Assembly (NCBI GenBank): GCA_038222915.1 | Contig: JBBRHH010000129.1 | Location: 1 to 12,305, forward strand | Length of the DNA stretch: 12,305 nucleotides | Reading direction: 5' to 3' | DNA from: JBBRHH01 sp038222915 | Lineage (GTDB): Bacteria; Planctomycetota; Phycisphaerae; Tepidisphaerales; Tepidisphaeraceae | Part shown: positions 5,935-12,305 of the stretch, piece by piece | Numbering within the stretch: the stretch's first letter is position 1 | Layout of the letters: the number at the start of each line of letters is the position of its first letter | Notes under the pieces: generated by a model | What the model was told of the DNA's origin: nothing | Databases searched by the model: none | What the model saw: the letters and a program-made list of their open reading frames with translations, nothing else | Translations under genes and position numbers: made by a program

Positions 5935-7902
5935 CTACATTTGCAGTTTATCGGCGAGGCGGAGGACTTCGGCCACGCTCCATGCCTGGGCACAGCAGCC
6001 GAGGGGGCGGTGGGGCTGGTCGGCGTCGAAGATTTCGGCGATCTGGCCGATGCAGCCGTTTTCCATGCTTTCGATGAGGGGGGTGAGCCACAGGCGGGAT
6101 TGTTCGATGGACTCGGGGGAATTGTTGTTTACGCGTAGGTAGGCGTCGAGGAAATGGCCCAGGGGCCAGGGCCAGACGGTGCCGTTGTGATAGGCGGCGT
6201 CGCGGGCGGATTGGTCGCCGGTGTAGCGGGGGCGATAGCCGGGGTTGGAGCGGTCGAGGGTGCGCATGCCGACGGGGGTGAGAAGCTCGCGGCGGACTAC
6301 TTCGACTACGGCGCGCTGCTGGTCGAGGCTTAAGGGGCTGTGGGGGAGGCTTACGGCGAATATCTGGTTGGGGCGGAGGGCGGGGTCTTTTTGATCGCCG
6401 TTGACTACGTCGTTGAGGCCGCGGAAGGCGTTGATCCAGAAGGCGCGGTGGAAGTTGCGCTGGACGAAATCGGCGAGGTCATTTTCGCCCATAAGGCGGA
6501 GTGCGTTGTACCAGAGGGCATTGATTTCGACGGCCTTGCCCTGGCGCGGGGTGAAGGCGACGCCGCGGTATTTGGCGTCCATCCAGGTAAGTTGGGTGGT
6601 GGCGTCGCCGGCGCTGATAAGCCCGTCGCGTTCGTCCATGTGGATGTTGAAGCGAGTGCCGTAGCGATAGCCGCCAAGAATAGCGTGGCAGGCGGGAAGG
6701 AGGGTGGATTCGAAGGTCTTGGCGTCGCCGGAGGCGTCGCGGTATAGATAGCAGGCGTGGATGAACCAGAGGCTGGCGTCGACGGTGTTGTAGCTGGGGT
6801 TGTTGGTGTAGTCGTCGAAGTTGTTGGGGATCATGCCTTCGCTGACGTAATTGGCGAATACGGTGAGAACGTCGGCGGCCTCTTCGTAGCGGCCGGTGGT
6901 GAGAAGGAGGCCGGGCAGGGAGATCATGGTGTCGCGGCCCCAGTCTGCAAACCAGGGATAACCGGCGATGATGGTTGCACCGACCGCGCCATCGGCGCGG
7001 CGTCGGCGGACGATGAAGTCGGCGGCGGCGTAATGGAGCCGCTGTAAAGTTGCGGAGAGCGGCGGTTTGGTTTTGGTATCCGCGGGTTTGACGAGCGCGT
7101 GGGGACGCTTGGTGAGCGGGAGGACGCTAGTGCCGCGCGGGATGGGTTCGTCCCAAATGGGCTCGACGCCTTCTTCGACGTCGGCCCAGAAGGTGAGGGT
7201 GGCTTTGGTGTCGATTTTTGTGACGAAAGCTCCGGGAACGAAGAGGTCTTCGGTGTCGTCCTGACCGCGTTCGGTTTCGACGGCGTAGGTGTGGCCATAC
7301 CACCAGTCGGGGCGGGGGAAGAAGCGTGCGCCGGTGGCTCGCATGTAGACGCCGTGCTCACCTTTGGTGACGTAGGTCTGATCGTTACGCGTGTCGATGT
7401 TGAAGTGGGTCCCGCCGGCATGCAGCAGTGAATGGAAATCACGCAGGCTGAGGAACGGCATCAGGTGGAGTTCGATCTGGCGGGGTCGGTCGCATTCGAT
7501 GTGGTAGCGGATGCCGACGGCGTTGCGGTTGTGCAGCAGTCGCACTTCCTTGGTGATGCGGATGTCTTCGACGATGTATTCCCAGCGGGCGGTGTCGCCC
7601 AGCTCGAAGGAGCGGAGGTATTGGTGGCCGTGGGGGTGGAAGTTGGAATTGAACTGGTTAACGGAGAGCTCGATGGGGTGGTCTTCGCGGCCGTCGAGGA
7701 GGAGGAGTTCGGCAACGCGGTTTAACGCTACGATGCGGCCGACGGGGGGAAGCGTGGCGGCGACGAGGAGGCCGTGATAGCGGCGGGTGTTGCAGCCGAC
7801 GACGCTTGACCCGGCGAAGCCACCCAGGCCGTTGGTGAGGAGCCACTCTTTGGAAAGATGTGGATGGAGCTGGCCTTCGGTTTGGACGGAGTAGAGGAAC
7901 AT
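5935..7902 (-). CDS. Glycogen debranching enzyme (amylo-alpha-1,6-glucosidase, GDE_N + GDE_C)
   Basis: A 655-residue cytoplasmic enzyme expected to remove alpha-1,6 branch glucose from glycogen or limit dextrin. The N-terminal half (about 15-270) is the bacterial/archaeal GDE_N beta domain: EWLLTNGLGGFAGSSVVG, then NTRRYHGLLVA at 38-48. The C-terminal half (about 285-652) is the six-hairpin (alpha/alpha) GDE_C domain: GYPWFADWGRDTMISLPGL (314-332, with Asp320 and Asp324), DASLWFIHA (375-383), AYHNGTVWPWPLGHF (570-584) and GQIAEIFDAD followed by HRPLGCCAQAWS near the end. The combination is that of family GH133-type debranching enzymes, and the length is usual. The start is well bounded: an in-frame TAA lies 9 bases upstream of this ATG, yet no Shine-Dalgarno site is present. 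It is alone on its strand and diverges from the RNase HII-like gene. It would supply glucose from stored glycogen. Confidence 0.92.
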   Translation of the reverse strand: MFLYSVQTEGQLHPHLSKEWLLTNGLGGFAGSSVVGCNTRRYHGLLVAATLPPVGRIVALNRVAELLLLDGREDHPIELSVNQFNSNFHPHGHQYLRSFELGDTARWEYIVEDIRITKEVRLLHNRNAVGIRYHIECDRPRQIELHLMPFLSLRDFHSLLHAGGTHFNIDTRNDQTYVTKGEHGVYMRATGARFFPRPDWWYGHTYAVETERGQDDTEDLFVPGAFVTKIDTKATLTFWADVEEGVEPIWDEPIPRGTSVLPLTKRPHALVKPADTKTKPPLSATLQRLHYAAADFIVRRRRADGAVGATIIAGYPWFADWGRDTMISLPGLLLTTGRYEEAADVLTVFANYVSEGMIPNNFDDYTNNPSYNTVDASLWFIHACYLYRDASGDAKTFESTLLPACHAILGGYRYGTRFNIHMDERDGLISAGDATTQLTWMDAKYRGVAFTPRQGKAVEINALWYNALRLMGENDLADFVQRNFHRAFWINAFRGLNDVVNGDQKDPALRPNQIFAVSLPHSPLSLDQQRAVVEVVRRELLTPVGMRTLDRSNPGYRPRYTGDQSARDAAYHNGTVWPWPLGHFLDAYLRVNNNSPESIEQSRLWLTPLIESMENGCIGQIAEIFDADQPHRPLGCCAQAWSVAEVLRLADKLQM

Positions 7903-7910
7903 GGTGGGAG

Positions 7911-7943
7911 TTTATCCACAGATCGATTCAGATGCACACAGAT
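7911..7943 (-). repeat. AATCTGTG/ATCTGTGGATAA repeat-like element upstream of the debranching enzyme
   Basis: On the minus strand AATCTGTG (7943-7936) is followed by ATCTG (near 7932) and then ATCTGTGGATAA (7924-7913). These partial copies of one word resemble short dispersed intergenic repeats of the ATCTGTG type that I recall from several bacterial genomes. On the plus strand the end reads TTATCCACA (7912-7920), identical to the consensus DnaA box, but it is single. The element ends about 10 bases before the debranching-enzyme ATG. Confidence 0.4.
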
Positions 7944-8008
7944 TCGGAGCGGGCGATGGGTTTGCGTTGATTCGGTCGGCGATTTTTCGTGTCACGGGGC
8001 CGAGTCGT

Positions 8009-8014
8009 TATAAT
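8009..8014 (+). promoter_or_regulatory. Consensus -10 box 8 bp before the RNase HII-like start (leaderless message candidate)
   Basis: TATAAT ends 8 bases before the ATG at 8023. Transcription normally starts 6-8 bases after the hexamer, so the message would begin at or within a base or two of the ATG. No Shine-Dalgarno sequence is present, which fits. The -35 region (TTTCGT at 7985-7990, 18-bp spacer) is poor. Confidence 0.45.
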
Positions 8015-8022
8015 CCGCGCCG

Positions 8023-8988
8023 ATGATATTGGCAGGGATTGACGAGGCTGGTTATGGGCCGGTGCTTGGGCCGCTGGTGGTTGGGTGCTGCGCGTTTGAG
8101 ATTCCGTGTGAGACGATCGATCCGCCGTGCATGTGGAAGATGCTGGGGCGAGTGGTGAGCAAGAACCGTGGGAAGACCGGGCGGAAACTGCACATCAACG
8201 ACAGCAAGCAGGTGTATTCGCCGGGGCTCGGCCTCAAGGAATTGGAGAAGTCGGTGCTGGCGGTGATATCGGCGGCGGGGGAATGGCCGGGCGATCTGGC
8301 AACGGTGCTGGGCCGGGTTGCGCCCGAGGCGGTGGGACATCTGGCGGAACATCCGTGGTATGAGCCGCGGTTTGATGCGCGATTTCCGATCGAGCAGGAG
8401 GCGATGTCCGTGCGGCTGATCGCCAATGCGCTAAGGGCGGCGATGGAGTCGAGCGCGGCGCGGCTGGTTTATCTGAATGCGCGGGTGTTGCCCGAGCGGC
8501 AGTTCAACCGGCAACTGGCGGCGACGCGAAACAAAGGGAGCGTCAACTTTTCGCTGGTGGCGATTCACTTGGATCGGCTGCTGCGGACTTGGGGCGAAAA
8601 GAATCTGACAGTGTTTTGCGATCGCCAGGGCGGGCGGGAACATTATGGCGGCCTTCTCCGGATGATGTTTGAAGATTGGGCGTTGGAGGTTGTCGCAGAG
8701 AAGGATGGGTACGCGGAGTATCGGCTGGAGCGCGGTGGTTATTCGACGCGGCTGATTTTTTGCGAGAAGGGTGAGGGCACGTGCATGCCGGTGGCGCTGG
8801 CCTCGATGTTGAGTAAATATCTGCGCGAGGCGCTGATGCGGCGGTTTAATGCGTACTGGCGGGAGATGCTGCCGCAGCTTTCGCCGACCGCGGGATATTA
8901 CAACGATGGCATCCGTTTTCTGCAGGACATCGCCGGGAAACGGGAGGAGCTAGGGATTGCGGATGGGGATTTGATTCGGGTGAAGTGA
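8023..8988 (+). CDS. Divergent ribonuclease HII-like (RNase H fold) protein
   Basis: A 321-residue protein that looks like a long, divergent RNase HII, the enzyme that cuts the RNA strand of RNA-DNA hybrids and misincorporated ribonucleotides. The opening AGIDEAGYGPVLGPLVVG (4-21) matches AGIDEAGRGPLAGPVV and contains the first two catalytic acids, Asp7 and Glu8; the usual Arg is Tyr11. LHINDSKQVYSP (57-68) matches the LxDSKKL motif. VFCDRQGG (197-204) supplies Asp200, a plausible third acid. CEKGEGTCMPVALASMLSKYLREAL (247-271) matches KGD...AAASILAKV.RD, with Glu251 where Asp is usual. Ordinary RNase HII is about 200-260 residues; the extra length sits mainly between the DSK motif and Asp200 (about 70-195). 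Loss of the GRG arginine may alter ribonucleotide recognition, so activity is uncertain. The ATG is chosen because it directly precedes the motif and lies just after a TATAAT box. Confidence 0.72.
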   Translation: MILAGIDEAGYGPVLGPLVVGCCAFEIPCETIDPPCMWKMLGRVVSKNRGKTGRKLHINDSKQVYSPGLGLKELEKSVLAVISAAGEWPGDLATVLGRVAPEAVGHLAEHPWYEPRFDARFPIEQEAMSVRLIANALRAAMESSAARLVYLNARVLPERQFNRQLAATRNKGSVNFSLVAIHLDRLLRTWGEKNLTVFCDRQGGREHYGGLLRMMFEDWALEVVAEKDGYAEYRLERGGYSTRLIFCEKGEGTCMPVALASMLSKYLREALMRRFNAYWREMLPQLSPTAGYYNDGIRFLQDIAGKREELGIADGDLIRVK

Positions 8989-9034
8989 TGAGCAGAACGC
9001 GCTCGGCTGCGCGTCGAGGCTAAGCATACACAAA

Positions 9035-9499
9035 TTACGGCTTTGTGGTGGGCGATTGTCTATGAAGGTCGAATCGTCCATGATCGGCGCTGGACGTGTA
9101 GGTTGCGATGAAGTGGTCGGCCGTGATGTCGGCTTCGTAGTGGTAGAGGCCGCCGGCAAATAGGCCCAGGTCGGCGTCGCCGCTGGCGAGGAGGTGGCCG
9201 TCTTTGTTTCCTGTGGGAACGAGGGTCACCGTTTCATCGAAGTGGAAGAGCGACCAATAGGCGGCGTGAAACTGGGCGAGGTACCGGCCTGCGTCCTGTG
9301 GCGTGAGCAGGCATTTTAGATCGTCGGTGCCGTGGCCGGCGTCGCTGGTCCAGGTGCCGGTCCATTGGCCGTCGATGGCTTGTGGCTGGAGCGGCTTGGC
9401 CGCATTGCTCCAGTCGTTGCTGAAGTGGGAGCAGCCGACACCGGCGAACAAGAGGAACGACATGGCGACGAGCCGCAGGGGGAGCGAAGTGGGTTGCAT
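9035..9499 (-). CDS. Small putative lipoprotein (W-G-T-W type, function unknown)
   Basis: A 154-residue exported protein. The N-terminus (MQPTSLPLRLVAMSFLLF) leads to AGVGCS, a somewhat loose lipobox that would lipidate Cys23. The mature part begins with a linker and then IDGQWTGTWTSDAGHGTDDL, followed by alternating strands (GRYLAQFHAAYWSLFHF, ETVTLVP, HLLASGDADLG, GGLYHYEADIT, HFIATYTSSADHGRFDLHR), suggesting a single small beta-barrel or sandwich. From memory, similar small secreted proteins starting DG.W.G.W.S..GH.G are common in planctomycetes, without an assigned function. It starts 11 bp after the stop of the large POTRA protein, so the two are probably one operon and both envelope-located. 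No strong ribosome site is visible (GTAGGT about 12 bp upstream), which suggests translational coupling. Confidence 0.72.
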   Translation of the reverse strand: MQPTSLPLRLVAMSFLLFAGVGCSHFSNDWSNAAKPLQPQAIDGQWTGTWTSDAGHGTDDLKCLLTPQDAGRYLAQFHAAYWSLFHFDETVTLVPTGNKDGHLLASGDADLGLFAGGLYHYEADITADHFIATYTSSADHGRFDLHRQSPTTKP

Positions 9500-9510
9500 G
9501 ACACTTATAC

Positions 9511-11937
9511 CTACGGCTTGCCGTTGGGTTTTTGCGGCGCGTCGGCAATTGTTTTAAGGGCGGCTTCGACCTTGGGTTTCAAGGATGCCTCCCAGAGGTC
9601 TTTCAGAAAATCGGCCGTCGCCTGCGGGGTGGGCTTTTCCGCCGCGGGTTTGGATTTCGCTGCCATTGCGCTGACAAATTCTGAGACCGTTGGATTGAGG
9701 ACCGTCGAGAGTGCTTTTGCCTCTTCGTCGTTCAACTGCCGAACGTTGGCAATGAACTGGAGGACGATCCGGGAAGCGATCGACTCGGATTGAAACAGGA
9801 CGCGGCAATCTTTCTGGAACGATTCAACGGTGAGCGAATCGAGGCCCTTCTTGCCAAAAGCTCGGGCCAGATCGCGATCGGCGAAGGTGAGCAGGTTGGC
9901 CCCGGCCAGATAGCCGAGCGGGCCGATGTCGTCTGAACTGTAAAGTCGGGCGACTTCGCGGTTGGTGTATTTGTTTGTGCCCGTCAGCACGTTGAGCGAC
10001 TCGCGGGCGAGCGTCCATGTCCAGGAATTGCGAACAAAAAGCTGGTTGCAATAGGGGACGCCAATCATGGCGAATTGGCCGAGGGTGCCGTTGCCGATCA
10101 CGACTTCCGGATTGAACGGAATGCGGAATCGCTCGGCCGGTGCGACAACGGGCGCGGTTGGAAGTTCGTCCAACGGAGCAAAGAGGGAAGGCGTAAGGAT
10201 CTTTTGGAATGCACTGGCAAGGGCTGGCTGCTGTGCCGAAGATGCGCCTGCCGTAAGAAAATTGCTGGAGGTCAGCAGTTCGCTGATGAAAGGGACAAAG
10301 GAAGCGATGGGATGGTTCGGATCGCACAGGTTGGTTGCGGCGGTCGCTTCGAGATTCTTGATCTCGTCCGCCAGGGCGCCCCTGCCTGAGGTGACGGTCA
10401 TCGAGGTGGATCGGGTGCTGTCGGTCAATTGCACGAGCCGGCCAGTCGTGGCGTCGACGCGCAAAACCTGATCCTTGGACGTGACGACCAGCAGCCCATC
10501 CTTGATCTGGACGGTGGCGTCTTGTTGATGGGCGGCCTGGACAAACGTGACGGGTGCGGCCCCGATGTTCAGGCGGAATGGCGGCATGCCGTCAGCGTTG
10601 CTGGTTTGAAAACCGCCTGACATTGAAAAATTCATCTTCGATTTGCCGGCCTGTTCGTTGTAGATCGGCACGAGGTTCATCGAGACCGTCAATACAGATG
10701 CGAGCGGATGTGCGACGAACTTCCGATGCGATGCGGTGGAGACGACTCCAAACTCCTTTGGCGTTATCACGACAGAAGCCGGTGACTTGATCGCGGGTTG
10801 CGTGGCGGCTTTGGTTGGACCGAGCGTCATGGCGACGCCATCGTGGCCGAGGACGAAGCGAAAGTCGTTGTCGCCCGAGGTGACTGCGACGACCTGGTCG
10901 TCGGGATTGTCCTGCAATTTGTTGAGCCAGTCGCAGGTTTTCAGCAATGTCAGTTCAGCGGCGCTGAGGGGCGTGTTAAGCGGCGGCGCTTCGACGCATT
11001 CTTCGAGTTCGAGGTGGACGAAGCAGTGGCCGGGCTTGTTCCGGTCGATGGCGGCCGAGACGGTGTGCCGCATGAAACGCCCTGAATTCCAGAGTTTCTC
11101 CTGGGCAGCGCGCATCTGGGCGAGGTCGATGATCGTACCTTTTTCAAGCTTTAGGTATCGGGTGATGTCGGTGGCAGTGTTCTTTTTTGCGCCGGCGATC
11201 TCGATGCGATCGAGTTCGGCAGGCCGACCTTCTGAGACAACATTAATCGTCAACACGGCTTTGTTGTCGACCACGACGGGCGTAGCGTCGCATTTGAGCC
11301 AGAAATAGCCGTGGCGAAGGAAGGCTTCGACAACCTGGCGGTGGAGGACCCGCAGGCTGACCGGATCGAAGCTGGCGGGTTTTCCGACTTCCCACACCGC
11401 CTTTGGCTTTTCGGCGTTCTGCTGCCAGTAGCCGATGGTGATCACGCCGGCCGAGGGGTTGAGCTGGACGGGAAAGGAAGTGGCGGGAAGGGCCGCGGTC
11501 AATTCCTTGATGATGACGGCCGTCTCGATGGTCTTCGTTCCGGTGATCTTGATATCGCCGGCGAGAAAACGCTGGCCTTCATCTACGTTGATGACGACCG
11601 CCGATGCATCCGGCGTCGTCGCAACATCTACTTTCGCATTGCCAAAACCACACGCTTGATAACCCGCCAGAACGCGGCGCTGGAGCGCAGCCAGATATTC
11701 ATCGAGCGGAGCCGAAGGAGTGGCGGCGACCTCAACTTCCCAATCACGCTTGAGCTGGTCGCGCACGTTTTCGGCCGACATAGCCTTGCAACCTTTGAAC
11801 TGCAGGAGCGCGGGATCGCCCAACTTTCTCACGAGCCCGCCGTCAGCGCGGGCAGACGGGGCAATCGCCCATGTGAGCGCGACACAAATGAACAACAGAA
11901 TATGTGCGGAAGGTTGACGGGCGGTTGGTCTGGGCAT
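9511..11937 (-). CDS. Large secreted protein with three POTRA-like repeats
   Basis: An 808-residue exported protein. Residues 1-31 are a signal peptide (ILLFICVALTWAIA, then APSARA before DGG). Three tandem segments look like POTRA repeats of the BamA/TamA/FtsQ type: about 44-118 (FKGCKAMSAENVRDQLK ... VVINVDEG), about 123-234 (FLAGDIKITGTKTIETAVII ... FLRHGYFWLKCDATP ... LTINVVSEG) and about 241-312 (LDRIEIAGAKKNTATDITRY, then LWNSGRFMRHTVSAAID and HLELEE). POTRA domains usually act in the periplasm as protein-protein docking modules. The remaining 500 residues are not recognised: a beta-rich middle (about 340-520) and a helical, Lys/Ala-rich C-terminus. No C-terminal outer-membrane barrel or terminal aromatic is seen (the end is PQKPNGKP). 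ATG 11937 is chosen over TTG 11991 because of GGAG at 11947-11950 (9 bp away) and the clean signal peptide. The lipoprotein gene follows at once. Confidence 0.75.
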   Translation of the reverse strand: MPRPTARQPSAHILLFICVALTWAIAPSARADGGLVRKLGDPALLQFKGCKAMSAENVRDQLKRDWEVEVAATPSAPLDEYLAALQRRVLAGYQACGFGNAKVDVATTPDASAVVINVDEGQRFLAGDIKITGTKTIETAVIIKELTAALPATSFPVQLNPSAGVITIGYWQQNAEKPKAVWEVGKPASFDPVSLRVLHRQVVEAFLRHGYFWLKCDATPVVVDNKAVLTINVVSEGRPAELDRIEIAGAKKNTATDITRYLKLEKGTIIDLAQMRAAQEKLWNSGRFMRHTVSAAIDRNKPGHCFVHLELEECVEAPPLNTPLSAAELTLLKTCDWLNKLQDNPDDQVVAVTSGDNDFRFVLGHDGVAMTLGPTKAATQPAIKSPASVVITPKEFGVVSTASHRKFVAHPLASVLTVSMNLVPIYNEQAGKSKMNFSMSGGFQTSNADGMPPFRLNIGAAPVTFVQAAHQQDATVQIKDGLLVVTSKDQVLRVDATTGRLVQLTDSTRSTSMTVTSGRGALADEIKNLEATAATNLCDPNHPIASFVPFISELLTSSNFLTAGASSAQQPALASAFQKILTPSLFAPLDELPTAPVVAPAERFRIPFNPEVVIGNGTLGQFAMIGVPYCNQLFVRNSWTWTLARESLNVLTGTNKYTNREVARLYSSDDIGPLGYLAGANLLTFADRDLARAFGKKGLDSLTVESFQKDCRVLFQSESIASRIVLQFIANVRQLNDEEAKALSTVLNPTVSEFVSAMAAKSKPAAEKPTPQATADFLKDLWEASLKPKVEAALKTIADAPQKPNGKP

Positions 11938-11946
11938 CGAAAACGT

Positions 11947-11950
11947 CTCC
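11947..11950 (-). promoter_or_regulatory. Ribosome binding site of the POTRA protein
   Basis: GGAG on the minus strand, 9 bases before the ATG at 11937. It decides the start in favour of 11937 rather than in-frame codons at 11973 or 11991. Confidence 0.5.
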
Positions 11951-12033
11951 AGGGACGATAGGGAAGCGAACATACCAAGTTTATCGTCCAAACCGGACCC
12001 CGGCGAGCGAGGCGGCGGTGGATAATCGCAGAG

Positions 12034-12063
12034 AGGGCAATCCCGGTTTAACGGGATTGCCCT
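12034..12063 (-). terminator. Strong hairpin downstream of recA, probable terminator
   Basis: GGGCAATCCCG (12035-12045) and CGGGATTGCCC (12052-12062) pair perfectly over 11 bp, with one further A-T pair outside and a 6-base loop. It sits about 33 bp after the recA stop and no plus-strand gene ends nearby, so it most likely ends the recA message. The minus strand after it reads TCTCTGCG rather than a T-run, so it is not a textbook intrinsic terminator. Confidence 0.6.
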
Positions 12064-12095
12064 TCGAGTGCGGTTTCGAGCTCTATATGTGCCGA

Positions 12096-12305
12096 TCAGG
12101 CATCGGCGGTCGCCAGAGCGGCCTCGGGCGAGACCATCTTGCTTTCGACCAGGCCCTTGCTGGCGAGGACGGCGTCGTGAATTTCTTTGGCGACGTCCTT
12201 GTTCTCAAAGAGGAACTGCTTGGCGTTCTCGCGGCCCTGGCCAAGACGGATCGCCTTGTAATTGTACCAGGCGCCGCTCTTGTCGACGATGTTGGCGACC
12301 ACCGC
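12096..12305 (-). CDS. recA: Recombinase A, C-terminal end (partial)
   Basis: The last 69 residues of RecA, the ATP-dependent strand-exchange protein of homologous recombination and SOS induction; the rest lies beyond the window edge. The diagnostic stretch is IVDKSGAWYNYKAIRLGQG, then REN.KQFLFENKDVAKEI, which matches the conserved end of the RecA core (SGAWYSY...RIGQG..NA..FL..NP..A.EIE). The C-terminal tail after it (HDAVLASKGLVESKMVSPEAALATADA) is lineage-specific and less acidic than in E. coli. It is transcribed away from the window edge towards the POTRA gene, with a hairpin between them. Confidence 0.95.
   Translation of the reverse strand, partial: AVVANIVDKSGAWYNYKAIRLGQGRENAKQFLFENKDVAKEIHDAVLASKGLVESKMVSPEAALATADA

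Noticed and set aside
7912..7920. Replication origin signalled by the DnaA box TTATCCACA
   Set aside because: Only one box is present, with no AT-rich unwinding region and no dnaA or dnaN nearby; it fits better as part of a repeat-like element.
11938..11991. Upstream TTG start for the POTRA protein
   Set aside because: The ATG at 11937 has a ribosome site and places the signal peptide at the N-terminus.

Overview
The window looks like chromosomal DNA from a GC-rich Planctomycetota bacterium, probably of the Phycisphaerae-like group. The clearest clue is a small membrane protein (3521-4054) ending in a GCGYDLRATPERCPECG zinc ribbon, a tail I associate with that lineage. Secreted FG-GAP and glycosidase proteins, a POTRA protein paired with a lipoprotein of W-G-T-W type, and genes without a Shine-Dalgarno site fit the same picture. 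The lineage is an inference from motifs; no rRNA gene is present.

Layout. 2-1735 (+): a secreted clan GH-A glycoside hydrolase with a C-terminal beta-sandwich-like module. 1798-3400 (-): a two-gene unit of a GmhA-like SIS isomerase followed by a ROK-family sugar kinase lacking the usual zinc motif, separated by 47 bp that hold a four-copy 7-bp tandem repeat. 3521-4054 (+): the zinc-ribbon membrane protein. 4065-4616 (-): a ParD/ParE toxin-antitoxin module in which the antitoxin is intact and the toxin is frameshifted near its start. 4743-5882 (+): a secreted FG-GAP/VCBS protein. 5935-7902 (-): a glycogen debranching enzyme of the GDE_N/GDE_C type. 8023-8988 (+): a divergent RNase HII-like protein, possibly from a leaderless message. 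9035-11937 (-): a large secreted protein with three POTRA-like repeats, then a small lipoprotein 11 bp downstream. 12096-12305 (-): the 3' end of recA, followed by a strong hairpin.

How the genes fit together. Four products act on sugars or polysaccharides (GH-A hydrolase, SIS isomerase, ROK kinase, debranching enzyme), which suggests a carbohydrate-oriented stretch, but they are in separate transcription units and no shared pathway can be shown. The POTRA protein and lipoprotein are probably one envelope operon. RecA and the RNase HII-like protein are housekeeping nucleic-acid functions. Genes switch strand repeatedly, as singles and pairs. No gene-free stretch exceeds about 160 bp. I see no rRNA, tRNA, CRISPR array, insertion sequence or prophage.

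No dramatic new system stands out. The best leads are the frameshifted toxin beside an intact antitoxin, the short repeats sitting where ribosome sites should be (2765-2792 and 7911-7943), the zinc-less ROK kinase, the RNase HII variant, and the POTRA protein with no visible barrel.
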